Of a DNA stretch of 64,000 nucleotides, positions 1-13,130 are shown in pieces. The position numbers and the translations under genes are program-made. A model generated the notes under the pieces. That model saw only the letters and a program-made list of their open reading frames with translations. It ran no database searches and was not told where the DNA came from. The first letter of the stretch is position 1; each line of letters opens with the position of its first letter. The stretch is from Mya arenaria (taxonomy: Eukaryota > Mollusca > Bivalvia > Myida > Myidae): assembly GCF_026914265.1 (NCBI RefSeq), contig NC_069136.1, positions 26,486,701 through 26,550,700 on the forward strand, read 5' to 3'.

Positions 1-270
1 ATCGCGCAACGATACATGTTATGACGTGACGTCACATGGGTGGAATACGGCCGTATTGCCCTGGAGTGGAATACGGACAACCGTGTTTTGCGATTTGTAT
101 TGCTTGTGGATTTATGATGGGTATATATAATAAATGTATGTATTTATACATGCTTAATATAATATTTCTATGTTTAAGCAAGCTCTTTGAAACACAACGA
201 ATATAGATGGGGGAAATAAAATGTAAAATGGTAACAATTTGTTTTGTTTTGTTTCATTGCTTTCAAAACC

Positions 271-570
271 TTAAAGCTGCACTCTCACAGATTGACCCTT
301 TCGACAACTTTAAAAAAAAATGATAATCTAGTGTTGAACCAATCTTTGCGTAAATATCCCGAAACCAGTGATGTGTGACAGGACGAGAATTGAAGTTTTG
401 TGGCTAAAAGCGTTACTAACGCTTTATGAAAAACGAGTTTTTGGCATAAAACATCAAATTTCAAACGTTAAAATGAAAAACTACAGTCGGGTTCTTAGAC
501 AGTTACGCAACAATGGCTTATTCTAAGACAAAAAGTCGAAAACGGTTCATCTGTGAGAGTGCAGCTTTAA
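271..570. repeat. TTAA-flanked MITE, copy 1
   Basis: The terminal inverted repeats are TTAAAGCTGCACTCTCACAG at the left and its complement, ending GAGTGCAGCTTTAA, at the right; total length is 300 bp. TTAA ends are typical of piggyBac-type target sites. Related copies are at 13131-13484 (full) and 41772-41928 (right half). Confidence 0.85.
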
Positions 571-944
571 TATTTTCACCACAAAATATGCTCATGCATA
601 ATTTTTTCTGTTAATGTTCATTTTTGGCGATATATAAAAAAAATAGCCGGCGTACTTCCGCCTAATGTAGATCGACATAATTGGACTTTTGACTTATTTG
701 GTATTTTCTGATGCATTCGTAAGAATCAGCCCACGTAACTTTAATGAACAAACCATTTGAAAAATCGACCCACATAAAATGCAAATACCAAGTGTATCTA
801 CTACTGATACCAGTGTAACAAATAAGCCTTAGTGGAAAATAGAATGACTGAAGTATACTCTATGAAACTGTATTTGCACATTCGTCAGAATCAATTTACG
901 TAAAATGTATAAAATAAAATTCGAAAAATCCTCATCTTCATGTC
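571..944. other. no feature recognised
   Basis: AT-rich sequence between a MITE and the satellite flank. No credible coding, RNA or repeat signal was found. Positions 1-270 are similar, except for a short CpG-containing stretch at 25-90 (GGAATACGG repeated twice). Confidence 0.5.
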
Positions 945-1661
945 CAGCCTTATTGCAGAGCCATTGTCAAGATCATGTCTTGGCATTTGCCGCTTCTCAG
1001 TATTCAGTCATTATCCCGCCTCAGAATTAAGTCTTAATACCGCCTCAATTTAAATTTAAGCTATTGTCCTGCTTAATTGCTTGGCCTTATCCCTACATCA
1101 ATGCGTGGCCTTTGTCTCGCCTAAATGTTGAGTCTTTTCCTGCTTCATTGCTGGGCCTTATCCCCACCTCTATGCTTAGCGTTTGTCCTGCCTAAAATTT
1201 GAGTCTTTTCCTGACTCATTGCTGGGCCTTATTCCCACCTCTATGCTTTGCCTTTGTCCTGCCTAAATGTTGAGTCTTTTCCTGCCCCATTGCTGGGCCT
1301 TATCCCCACCTCTATGCTTAGCCTATGTCCTGCCTAAATGTTGAGTCTTTTCCTAGCTTATTGCTGGGTGACTTTGTTCGAACCTCATTGTTTAGCCTTT
1401 CTCCAGCCTTAATGTTGAGTATGTGTCCTGCCTCATTGCTGGGCCATTGTTCGAACCTCATTGTTTAGCCTTTCTCCCGCCTCAATAGTAATTCTTGTCA
1501 TGCCTCATTATTTGGCAGTATTCCATCCTCATTGCTTGGCTTTTGCCCCGTTTAAATTTTAAGTGTTTCTCCCGCGTCAATGTTGAGTCTTTTTCCTGCC
1601 TCATCGCTTTGTTATTGCCCCTATCGGTGCTTGGCATTTTTCTCGCCTCAATGTTGAACAT
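945..1661. repeat. decayed left flank of the satellite
   Basis: Diverged, variable-length versions of the same 24-bp motifs (CCTCATTGCTGGGCC, CCTAAATGTTGAGTC, TTGCTTGGCCT) continue leftward from the homogenised array. At 1120-1370 a sub-repeat of about 60 bp (TTGAGTCTTTTCCTG ... CCCACCTCTATGC) recurs four times. No gene was found. Confidence 0.85.
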
Positions 1662-4600
1662 ATGTTCTGCCTCACTGCTGGGCCATTGTCTAACATCATG
1701 GCTTGGCCTACCTCTAGCCCCAATGTTGAACATATGTTCTGCCTCACTGCTGGGCCATTGTCTAACATCATGGCTTGGCCTACCTCTAGCCTCAATGTTG
1801 AACATATGTTCTGCCTCACTGCTGGGCCATTGTCTAACGTTATGGCTTGGCCTGCCTCCAGTCTCCATGTTGAACCTTTGTTCTGCCTTATTACTTGGTC
1901 ACTGTCTAACGTCATGGCTTGGCCTACCTCTAGCCTCAATGTTGAACCTTTGTTCTGCCTTATTACTTGGTCACTGTCTAACGTCATGGCTTGGCCTACC
2001 TCTAGCCTCAATATTGAACATTTGTTCTGCCTTATTACTTGGTCACTGTCCAACGTCATGGCGTGGCCTACCTCTAGCCTCAATGTTGAACATTTGTTCT
2101 GCCTTATTACTTGGTCACTGTCTAACGTCATGGCTTGGCCTTCCTTCAGCCTCAATGTTGAACCTTTGTTCTGCCTTATTACTTGGTCACTGTCTAACGT
2201 CATGGCTTGGCCTTCCTTCAGCCTCAATGTTGAACCTTTGTTCTGCCTTATTACTTGGTCACTGTCTAACGTCATGGCGTGGCCTTCCTTCAGCCTCAAT
2301 GTTGAACCTTTGTTCTGCCTTATTACTTGATCACTGTCTAACGTCATGGCTTGGCCTTCCTTCAGCCTCAATGTTGAACATTTGTTCTGCCTTATTACTT
2401 GGTCACTGTCTAACGTCATGGCTTGGCCTTCCTTCAGTCACAATGTTGAACCTTTGTTCTGCCTTATTACTTGGTCACTGTCTAACGTCATGGCGTGGCC
2501 TTCCTTCAGCCTCAATGTTGAACCTTTGTTCTGCCTTATTACTTGGTCACTGTCTAACGTCATGACTTGGCCATCCTTCAGCCTCAATGTTGAACATTTG
2601 TTCTGCCTTATTACTTGGTCATTTACTAACGTCATGGCGTGGCCTACCTTCAGCCTCAATGTTGAACATTTGTTCTGCCTTATTACTTGGTCACTGTCTA
2701 ACGTCATGGCTTGGCCTTCCTTCAGCCTCAATATTGAACATTTGTTCTGCCTTATTACTTGGTCACTGTCTAACGTCATGGGGTGGCCTACCTTCAGCCT
2801 TAATGTTGAACATTTGTTCTGCCTTATTACTTGGTCACTGTCTAACGTCATGGCTTGGCCTTCCTTCAACATCAATGTTGAACATTTGTTCTGCCTTATT
2901 ACTTGGTCACTGTCTAACGTCATGGCTTGGCCTACCTCTAGCCTCAATGTTGAACCTTTGTTCTGCCTTATTACTTGGTCACTGTCTAACGTCATGGCTT
3001 GGCCTTCCTTCAGCCTCAATGTTGAACCTTTGTTCTGCCTTATTACTTGGTCACTGTCTAACGTCATGGCGTGGCCTACCTCTAGCCTCAATGTTGAACC
3101 TTTGTTCTGCCTTATTACTTGGTCACTGTCTAACGTCATGGCGTGGCCTACCTCTAGCCTCAATGTTGAACCTTTGTTCTGCCTTATTACTTGGTCATTT
3201 TCTAACGTCATGGCTTGGCCTTCCTTCAGCCTCAATGTTGAACATTTGTTCTGCCTTATTACTTGGTCACTGTCTAACGTCATGACTTGGCCTACCTCTA
3301 GCCTCAATGTTGAACCTTTGTTCTGCCTTATTGCTTGGTCACTGTCTAACGTCATGGCGTGGCCTACCTCTAGCCTCAATGTTGAACCTTTGTTCTGCCT
3401 TATTACTTGGTCATTTTCTAACGTCATGGCGTGGCTTACCTCTAGTCTCAATGTTGAACTGTTGTTCTGCCTTATTACTTGGTCACTGTCTAACGTCATG
3501 GCGTGGCCTACCTCTAGCCTCAATGTTGAACATTTGTTCTGCCTTATTACTTGGTCACTGTCTAACGTCATGGCTTGGCCTACCTCTAGTCTCAATGTTG
3601 AACATTTGTTCTGCCTTATTACTTGGTCACTGTCTAACGTCATGGCTTGGCCTACCTCTAGCCTCAATGTTGAACCTTTGTTCTGCCTTATTACTTGGTC
3701 ACTGTCTAACGTCATGGCTTGGCCTACCTCTAGTCTCAATGTTGAACATTTGTTCTGCCTTATTACTTGGTCACTGTCTAACGTCATGGCTTGGCCTTCC
3801 TTCAGCCTCAATGTTGAACATTTGTTCTGCCTTATTACTTGGTCACTGTCTAACGTCATGGCGTGGCCTACCTCTAGCCTCAATGTTGAACCTTTGTTCT
3901 GCCTTATTACTTGGTCACTGTCTAACGTCATGGCGTGGCCTACCTCTAGTCTCAATGTTGAACCTTTGTTCTGCCTTATTACTTGGTCACTGTCTAACGT
4001 CATGGCGTGGCCTACCTCTAGCCTCAATGTTGAACTTTTGTTCTGCCTTATTACTTGGTCATTTTCTAACGTCATGGCTTGGACTACCTCTAGTCTCAAT
4101 GTTGAACAATTGTTCTGCTTTATTACTTGGTCACTGTCTAACGTCATGGCGTGGCCTACCTCTAGTCTCAATGTTGAACCTTTGTTCTGCCTTATTACTT
4201 GGTCATTTTCTAACGTCATGGCGTGGCCTACCTCTAGTCTCAATGTTGAACCTTTGTTCTGCCTTATTACTTGGTCACTGTCTAACGTCATGGCTTGGCC
4301 TTCCTTCAGCCTCAATGTTGAACCTTTGTTCTGCCTTATTACTTGGTCACTGTCTAACGTCATGGCTTGGCCTTCCTTCAACATCAATGTTGAACATTTG
4401 TTCTGCCTTATTACTTGGTCACTGTCTAACGTCATGGCTTGGCCTACCTCTAGCCTCAATGTTGAACCTTTGTTCTGCCTTATTACTTGGTCACTGTCTA
4501 ACGTCATGGCTTGGCCTTCCTTCAGCCTCAATGTTGAACCTTTGTTCTGCCTTATTACTTGGTCACTGTCTAACGTCATGGCGTGGCCTACCTCTAGCCT

Positions 4601-6910
4601 CAATGTTGAACCTTTGTTCTGCCTTATTACTTGGTCACTGTCTAACGTCATGGCGTGGCCTACCTCTAGCCTCAATGTTGAACCTTTGTTCTGCCTTATT
4701 ACTTGGTCATTTTCTAACGTCATGGCTTGGCCTTCCTTCAGCCTCAATGTTGAACATTTGTTCTGCCTTATTACTTGGTCACTGTCTAACGTCATGACTT
4801 GGCCTACCTCTAGCCTCAATGTTGAACCTTTGTTCTGCCTTATTGCTTGGTCACTGTCTAACGTCATGGCGTGGCCTACCTCTAGCCTCAATGTTGAACC
4901 TTTGTTCTGCCTTATTACTTGGTCATTTTCTAACGTCATGGCGTGGCCTACCTCTAGTCTCAATGTTGAACTGTTGTTCTGCCTTATTACTTGGTCACTG
5001 TCTAACGTCATGGCGTGGCCTACCTCTAGCCTCAATGTTGAACATTTGTTCTGCCTTATTACTTGGTCACTGTCTAACGTCATGGCTTGGCCTACCTCTA
5101 GTCTCAATGTTGAACATTTGTTCTGCCTTATTACTTGGTCACTGTCTAACGTCATGACTTGGCCTACCTCTAGCCTCAATGTTGAACCTTTGTTCTGCCT
5201 TATTACTTGGTCACTGTCTAACGTCATGGCTTGGCCTACCTCTAGTCTCAATGTTGAACATTTGTTCTGCCTTATTACTTGGTCACTGTCTAACGTCATG
5301 GCTTGGCCTACCTTCAGCCTCAATGTTGAACATTTGTTCTGCCTTATTACTTGGTCACTGTCTAACGTCATGGCGTGGCCTACCTCTAGCCTCAATGTTG
5401 AACCTTTGTTCTGCCTTATTACTTGGTCACTGTCTAACGTCATGGCGTGGCCTACCTCTAGTCTCAATGTTGAACCTTTGTTCTGCCTTATTACTTGGTC
5501 ACTGTCTAACGTCATGGCGTGGCCTACCTCTAGTCTCAATGTTGAACCTTTGTTCTGCCTTATTACTTGGTCATTTTCTAACGTCATGGCTTGGCCTACC
5601 TCTAGCCTCAATGTTGAACATTTGTTCTGCCTTATTACTTGGTCACTGTCTAACGTCATGGCGTGGCCTACCTCTAGTCTCAATGTTGAACCTTTGTTCT
5701 GCCTTATTACTTGGTCATTGTCTAACGTCATGGCTTGGCCTACCTCTAGCCTCAATGTTGAACCTTTGTTCTGCCTTATTACTTGGTCATTTTCTAACGT
5801 CATGGCTTGGCCTACCTCTAGCCTCAATGTTGAACATTTGTTCTGCCTTATTACTTGGTCACTGTCTAACGTCATGGCGTGGCCTACCTCTAGCCTCAAT
5901 GTTGAACCTTTGTTCTGCCTTATTATTTGGTCACTGTCTAACGTCATGGCTTGGCCTACCTCTAGCCTCAATGTTGAACATTTGTTCTGCCTTATTACTT
6001 GGTCATTGTCTAACGTCATGGCGAGGCCTACCTCTAGTCTCAATGTTGAACCTTTGTTCTGCCTTATTACTTGGTCATTTTCTAACGTCATGGCTTGGCC
6101 TACCTCTAGCCTCAATGTTGAACATTTGTTCTGCCTTATTACTTGGTCACTGTCTAACGTCATGGCTTGGCCTACCTCTAGTCTCAATGTTGAACATTTG
6201 TTCTGCCTTATTACTTGGTCACTGTCTAACGTCATGGCGTGGCCTACCTCTAGTCTCAATGTTGAACCTTTGTTCTGCCTTATTACTTGGTCACTGTCTA
6301 ACGTCATGGCTTGGCCTACCTCTAGTCTCAATGTTGAACATTTGTTCTGCCTTATTACTTGGTCACTGTCTAACGTCATGGCTTGGCCTACCTCTAGCCT
6401 CAATGTTGAACATTTGTTCTGCCTTATTACTTGGTCATTGTCTAACGTCATGGCGTGGCCTACCTCTAGTCTCAATGTTGAACCATTGTTCTGCCTTATT
6501 ACTTGGTCATTTTCTAACGTCATGGCTTGGCCTACCTCTAGCCTCAATGTTGAACATTTGTTCTGCCTTATTACTTGGTCACTGTCTAACGTCATGGCTT
6601 GGCCTTCCTTCAGCCTCAATGTTGAACCTTTGTTCTGCCTTATTACTTGGTCACTGTCTAACGTCATGACTTGGCCTACCTCTAGCCTCAATGTTTTTTG
6701 AACATTTGTTCTGCCTTATTACTTGGTCACTGTCTAACGTCATGACTTGGCCATCCTTCAGCCTCAATGTTGAACATTTGTTCTGCCTTATTACTTGGTC
6801 ACTGTCTAACGTCATGGCTTGGCCTTCCTTCAACCTCAATGTTGAACTTTTGTTCTGCCTTATTACTTGGTCATTGTCTAACGTCATGGCTTGGCCATCC
6901 TCCAGTCTCA
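1662..6910. repeat. 72-bp satellite array, about 73 units
   Basis: The unit is 72 bp, made of three related 24-bp sub-units starting CCTTATTACTTGG, CGTCATGGCTTGG and CCTCAATGTTGAAC. About 73 units run almost without indels. Because 72 is divisible by 3 and the unit lacks stops in two plus frames and one minus frame, very long open frames arise on both strands (2346-6701 plus, 2438-6691 minus). They look fortuitous: the frames are mutually overlapping, there is no flanking gene structure, and variants are confined to a few diagnostic sites (GCT/GCG, ACCTCT/CCTTC, CCT/CAT, CACTG/CATTT). At 6694 extra T bases (caatgttttttgaac) break the phase. A 1512-bp higher-order duplication is present (see findings). 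Confidence 0.95.
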
Positions 6911-8105
6911 AGTTTGAGTCTGTGTCCTGCCTCATTTCTGGACCTTTGTCCAACTTTATTGCTTGGCCTCCCGCCTCAATGTTGAGTCATTGTTCTGCCT
7001 CATTGCTTGGCCATAGTCTAACCTTATGCTTGGCATTTCTCCAGCCTCAACGTCAGTCTTGTGTCCTGCCTCATTGCTGGGCCATCGCCCAACCTCATTG
7101 CTTGGCCTTTCCCCCGCCTCAGAGTTTTTGTTCTGCCTCATTCCTTGGCCATAGTCCAATAATATGCTTGGCCTTTCCTCATACTCAATGTCAAGCCTTT
7201 GTCTTACCTCATTGCTGGGCCATTGTCCAACCTCATTGATTGGCCTTTCCCCCGCCTCAATGTAAAGTCTTTGTCCTACCTCATTGCAAGACTTTTGCCC
7301 CACCACTGCAGGACCATTGGCTCATCTCATTGCTTGGCATTTCTCCGGCCTCATTGTCAAGCCTTTGTCCTACCTTATTGCAGGACTATTTCCCCACCAC
7401 TGCAGGACCATTGGCTCATCTCATTGCTTGGCCTTTCCCCCGCCTCATTGTCAAGCCTTTGTCCTACCTTATTGCAGGACTATTGCCCCACCACTGCAGG
7501 ACCATTGGCTCATCTCATTGCTTGGCATTTCTCCGGCCTCATTGTCAAGCCTTTGTCCTACCTTATTGCAGGACTATTGCCCCACCACTGCAGGACTATT
7601 GCCCCACCACTGCAGGACCATTGGCTCATCTCATTGCTTGGCATTTCTCCCGCCTCAATGTTAATCTTCACTTTGCCTCATCGCATGGCCATTGTCCCGC
7701 CTCATTGAAAGGCCATTTTCCCGCCTTAGTGTTTTCGTTTTTCCACCTCAATGTTGAGTCAATGTTTAGTCACATTGCATTTCCCCACCTCATTGCTTGG
7801 CCATTGCCCAGCCTCAATGTTGAGTTTTTGCCTTGCCTCATTGCCAGGTTTTGGCCCCACCTAATTGCAGGGCCTTTCCCCAACCTCAAAGTTCGGATTA
7901 AAAATAAAATGAATATTTTATTATAATAAGACAATGGTCGGTATTTGCCCCACTTCATTGCTCGACCTTTGACCCACCTTTTCTTCAGGAATTAGCTAAA
8001 CCTCATTGCTGGGCTCTCATCCCACAACATTGTCGGGCCTTTGTCCAGCCTTACCACAGGGACTTTGCCTTACTCCATTGCTTGGCCATTGCCCTAGCTT
8101 AAAAA
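6911..8105. repeat. decayed right flank of the satellite, with a 94-bp tandem
   Basis: The 24-bp motif continues with divergence (CCTCATTGCTTGGCC, CCTCAATGTTGAGTC). Between about 7263 and 7660 a distinct 94-bp unit (ACCATTGGCTCATCTCATTG ... CCACCACTGCAGG) repeats at 7313, 7407, 7501 and 7617; the last interval is lengthened by a 22-bp internal duplication. Open frames here (for example 7240-7926) are repeat-driven. At 7895-7925 an A/T-rich non-repeat insert interrupts the motif. Confidence 0.85.
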
Positions 8106-8599
8106 TGAGACTCAGCCTACTAATCCATCGAAAAATAATCAGGATTGGGTCACTGCAAAGAAACAATTTTAAGGGTGACCCTAGGATAATAACAAGGTTC
8201 CGCGTCCATGCATTATTTTTTCCCCAAGAAAGAATTCATGTGAATTAATCAGCATTTTCCAATCATATTCTGCATTTAATTTCTTGTTTAAAAACAACTG
8301 AGACTCACAGGTTTCATTTGGGATTTAATCTTCAATCAATAAATCAAACATACACCAAATTGAATTGTTAACAATTGTAATTGTGATCAATTATAAAATT
8401 ATTTGGATTTTCTTTTAATAATCAGTGGCTTTTGTTGTACACAATTTGTCTCAAATCAAAAATGTTACAAAATTAACAAATAAACATTGCGTCGACTAAT
8501 GTCAGAACTCAGTTAAAGTTAACAACGTGAGAAACGACAACGTTGAAAGCGAAGTAATTGATGATGACCTCGCATATTTTATTATAAACTAGAGCTATC

Positions 8600-9818
8600 A
8601 CTGAAGGTGATTAATACCCCATCATTGTATGAAGTTTTCTGAAATTCCATCTAGTAGTTTTCAAGTTACTGTACAGACAAAAGTTTGACATAAAAAACAC
8701 AGAAAAAGGCAATAACTCTGTAATTTGCTAATATAGTGTAATGATTCATGTACACTGAACTCCTTCTCATTGTGCTGTACCATTGTATTAAGTTTTATTA
8801 CATTATATCCGGTAGTTTTCAAGTAATGCTACGGACAAGAAAAAATAACAAAGGGCAATAACTCTGTAATTAGCTGAAATAGAATTGCGGCTCCTGTACT
8901 CCCTCTCATTATGATCTATCACTGTATGAAGTTTTATTAAATTCCATCCAATAGTTTTCAAGTTATGCTCAGGACAAGAAAAAGTAACAAAGGGCTGCAA
9001 CTCTGTAATTGGCTGAAATAGAATTGCAGTTCCTATACACTGCACTCCCTCTCATTATGATCTATCACTGTATGAAGTTTTATCAAATTCCATCCAATAG
9101 TTTTCAAGTCATGCTCCGGAAAAGAAAAAGTAACAAAGGGCAGTAGCTCTGTAATTGACTGAAATAGAATTGCGGTTCCTGTACACTGCTCTCTCTCATT
9201 ATGATCTATCACTGTATGAAGTTTTATTAAATTCCATCCAATAGTTTTCAAGTTATGCTCCGGACAAGAAAAAAGTAACAAAGGGCAGTAACTCTGTAAT
9301 TGGCTGAAATAGAGTTATGGTTCTTGTGCACTGCACTTCATCTCATTGTGCTTTACCATTGTATGAAGTTTTAATAAATTCCATCTTGTAGTTTGCAAGT
9401 TAATGTCTGGAAAAATATTTGACAGCAAAAAAACAAATAAAGGGCAATAACTCAGTAATTAGCTATAGTAGAGTTATGGTTCTTGAACACTACACTTCCT
9501 CTCATTGTGCTTTACCATTGTATGAAGTTCCAATGAATTCCATCCAGTACTTTTCAAGTTATACTCCGGACAAACAAAAGTAACAAAGGGCAATAACTCA
9601 GTAATAAGCAAGAATAGAGTTATGGTTATTGTACACTGTACTTCCTCTCATTATACCTTATATCATTGTATGAAGTTTAATCCAATTCCATCCAGTAGTC
9701 TTTAAGTTATGCTCCGGACAAGGTAAATTGCAACGGACCGACCGACAAAACCGACGGACCGACCACAGGGTGACTCCAATATACCCCCTTCAAACTTCGT
9801 TTGTCGGGGGTATAATAA
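8600..9818 (+). repeat. tandem-core element A: about eight ~145-bp repeats plus terminal hairpin
   Basis: The core unit (GTATGAAGTTTTATTAAATT ... TTTTCAAGTTATGCTCCGGA ... AAAGGGCAATAACTCTGTAA ... CTCTCATTATG) repeats at ~144-146-bp spacing, with divergence at both edges. After the last copy come a GGAC/CCGAC-rich tract (9737-9766), the linker CACAGGGTGACTCCAATA, and a hairpin TATACCCCC ... GGGGGTATA (9780-9814). No protein is encoded; two short minus frames (8803-9281) are by-products of the repeat. Confidence 0.9.
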
Positions 9819-10439
9819 ATACAGCTGAAGGAAAGTTGTAAAATATAACAGATCACAAGTGAATCCATTTAACTTCCAGAGCAGTTAAGACTTAAAATTT
9901 AACAACGATGCCGTTAACAACATTGTTACCTTTAACAAAGATCTAAACATTCTGCCAATTTGATATTTTCATTTGCTCTACAAAATAAGACAAGAAAATA
10001 TAAGCAGAAATGTTGATACATGTAGACTGTTGAAAACAATATTTACAATAATTAGAATGTGTACATGGGAAGTGTAACACAAATTTAAAAAAAATCTGTA
10101 ACATCTATTTTGATAACAATCATGAAACTAACACTTTTAATTTTGAGCTAAGGAAAATAAATATTAAATAACCATGAATAAATAAATGAAAATAAATGGC
10201 AGATGAATCCATAAAAGTGAAAAACCTACTGCATCAGTATTGTGCAAGAAACAAACTAGAATTCCACGGCGCAGATGTAGCGCCTGCCTAGTAGTAAAAG
10301 ACACCATGACCTTGACCTTTGACTCATAATCAATAGGGGTCATCTAATGAGCAGGTAAATGTGTATACCAACAGGACTCTACACAAAATTGTTCAGAAGT
10401 TTTGAAATAGAAAGTATCACGCCAAAGCAGACACTGGTG
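9819..10439. other. AT-rich, no gene recognised; degraded MITE traces
   Basis: Only a diverged TTAACAACGATGCCGTTAAC-type segment (about 9900-9945) is seen, shared with 11280-11360 and 17560-17640. It suggests a decayed MITE family. Confidence 0.4.
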
Positions 10440-10650
10440 CAGCTGATGACAACACCAGACAAAGTGATGCATAAGATGACCACACAGAAAAAGTATTGCA
10501 TATGACAATGACACCAACAAAGTAGTGCAGATGACAACAACACCATACAAAGTATGGGCATATGATGAGGACACTATACAAAGTAGTGCACTGATGACAA
10601 CAACGCATACCAAGTAGTGCAGATGACAACGACACCAGACAATGTAATCC
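10440..10650. repeat. degenerate minisatellite, ~30-35-bp unit
   Basis: Six to seven imperfect copies of GATGACAACAACACCATACAAAGTAGTGCA. The overlapping minus-strand frames here come from the repeat. Confidence 0.75.
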
Positions 10651-13130
10651 CTATGTGTCTGCCATGCTTTGCAGGTGACACAAAAATTACATTCTTTGTA
10701 CATTTAATTTAAAAAAAAAATAGGCTATATGGCAAACAAAGTATATTGATTAAATGATTTTATCACATTGATAAGTAAGTTCAAATGGATTTCAAGACAA
10801 TATCTGAAAAAATGTAAAATTGAAATTGAAAAACTCAATTTTTTTTCAAAATTAATCATCTAAAATTTCACTAGCCTTGTTATCAATATTAAATGCCAGT
10901 TATAAGCATACAAATTATATCAAAAATGTATAACATTACTTAAATATTTCTTCAATTTGATTAAACAACATTACATACAACACTAACGCATTTTACAACA
11001 GACTTGAGAAAAACAGTCATATTCTAAAAATAACATCAGACTGTATGAAACTTCCCCTCATAAATAAGCATTGATCATTTTTATCAAATTTATCAAAACG
11101 GTCCAAAATTCAGCAAGCACATAAAACCTATGGACCGACTGTTCAGAACTTTGTTTCAGTTAACAAAGTGATTAACAACTTCGTTGTTAACTTTTAAACA
11201 TGAAATGTTTGATGATTCGCTCCCAAATTTGAATAGAAACAAGTACAGCTGAAACCATAGTATCAAACCTTGATAAAAATACGTTAAAACTTCCAGAGCA
11301 GTAACGATTTAAAAGTTAACAAAGATGATGTTAACAACGTCGGCAATTTTAACAACGTTCTAAACAATTGCCCAAATATGTCATATATAGTAGCGAGTGA
11401 TAAAAGACATATTCAGAAAAATTATTCCAAATATATGCACCAGTGAATTTCATATAATGAACACATAAACTTTCTTCAAGAGACTCGCTCATGATTTTGT
11501 AAAATGCACTTTTTTTGTATAATGGAATAAAGTGTGGCAAATCATTAGGAAAGTTAAAACTTAAGATACCAAAAGCTGAAACCCTTCAGCAAATGTTAAT
11601 AATTGCTCAAATATCGTCTTTGAAGACCACAATTTTCATAAGCATTTATAACGGGTTTGTTGTTTCGTGATGGTTGATTGACTATGTATCGTGATGTTAC
11701 CAATAAATTGTTAAAAGGACAAAATATCCTTCACACACATATCATAGAGTAAAATAATGATAAAATGAGTGTTTTCAGATGCATTACCGTGAAAAATATT
11801 TTTTGGTCAAAAAACATGAGCGAGTTCCTTTAAGACTATTCCATTTATACAGATACCCCCAGAAAGGCACTTTTAAATGGGACTGCCCTCCCTTTTCCCT
11901 ATAGGATTTCTTTGTTTTATTAAAATATGTACAACAATGCTTATGACTACAACAACACCAAGGCTGATGGACACTACCTTCATTTATTTTTTTGGAAAAA
12001 TGGAGAAGCTAATGATGAGTTCAACCACTTCTTGTAAGATCTAAAAGGCCAGGGTTTCGGACAGGAGCTGAAGGGTAGGGATGAAAATCTAAAAACAGCC
12101 TTATATACCTTATATAAAATGTTTTCCACTGTCCTCTATTAAAACAGAAATGTTTTTTTCCTGGCCTTAAAAGAAATAAAAATGTTTTTTTTCTGGCCTA
12201 AAAAAATTATAAAAAATCCACTGGCCTTTAAAAAAAAAAAATCCTTGGCCTTGCAAAAATGTTCTGCCTTGCTTCATCATTAAAAGCAGAGAACACAATT
12301 AAACTTCCTGACAATACTCACAGTAAAACACAAAATGCTTTAATATGGAATGATTAGGAATGAAATTGTTAGAAAATTGATATAAAAAATGGATACCAAG
12401 ATCTCGCCTTATTAATATAAATGCAATAAGGATAGAACTCCCGAATAATATTGTTTGATGCTACTGTAGCTGTAGCCTACAGCTAATATGATCTACGTTA
12501 AATATAATAATTAAATGTGACTAGATACTCACTTTAAACCGGGAAATGAATTATTGTTTTTTTGCAAAGGTTAGTTCACTGCAAATTATTTACAGGAAAA
12601 TTTGGGAAACAAATAATGTTTCATTCTTGAGTTTTTAATGAAAGAGAAATAAAAAAAAGTTTTGTAACAATATAATTATGCGTAAATAAGATGTATAAAT
12701 TATGCATGTATATAACAGAGTTTTAAAACAGCACATATCATCACCTTATCGAAAGAACTTCTTCTATTTTTATACACTCAGTGGCTAAATCGCTTACCTT
12801 AGGCAAAAAGGACCAGGCAAGCATGATCATTTTGCTTTTTTCCCTATATTAAGAAAGACAATAAAAACACACTAAAAAATCAAACCTTTTTGTTATCAAA
12901 ATTTGATGTCACATGGTAAACACCACAATGCACTATCAGCAGTCTATGTCTTTAAAAATTTACAAAATAGGTACAAACAAAAAGTAAAAAATTACATCAA
13001 ATTTGATCTAACTACCCCAGGACCCCGTTATAATATAAAGATCGTATTGTTTTAAAAATCATAATTTCCAGGCTAAATCCTGTTTTTCGCTTAAACTATC
13101 TTTAGGACATTAATCATATAGATTCGCCCC
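10651..13130. other. AT-rich intergenic sequence with a decayed MITE
   Basis: About 11125-11375 contains an imperfect inverted-repeat MITE (ACTGTTCAGAACTTTGTTTC ... AACAACGTTCTAAACAATTG) with internal GTTAAC-rich segments. Related copies are at 17390-17645 and 15716-15809. A short T-rich low-complexity tract with 'ctggcctt' repeats lies at 12110-12260. No gene was found. Confidence 0.5.

Noticed and set aside
2346..6701. A 1451-residue repeat protein gene on the plus strand
   Set aside because: The frame is a consequence of a stop-free 72-bp satellite. Overlapping long frames exist on both strands, the flanks show decaying repeats rather than gene structure, and there is no splice, promoter or poly(A) context.
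945..8105. CRISPR array
   Set aside because: Units are contiguous 72-bp tandem copies without unique spacers, and the rest of the window is clearly eukaryotic (introns, RPL8, UXS1).
8803..9281. Two minus-strand open frames with LKTIGWNLIKLHTVIDHNERE
   Set aside because: They are by-products of the ~145-bp repeat of element A; stops appear in other copies.
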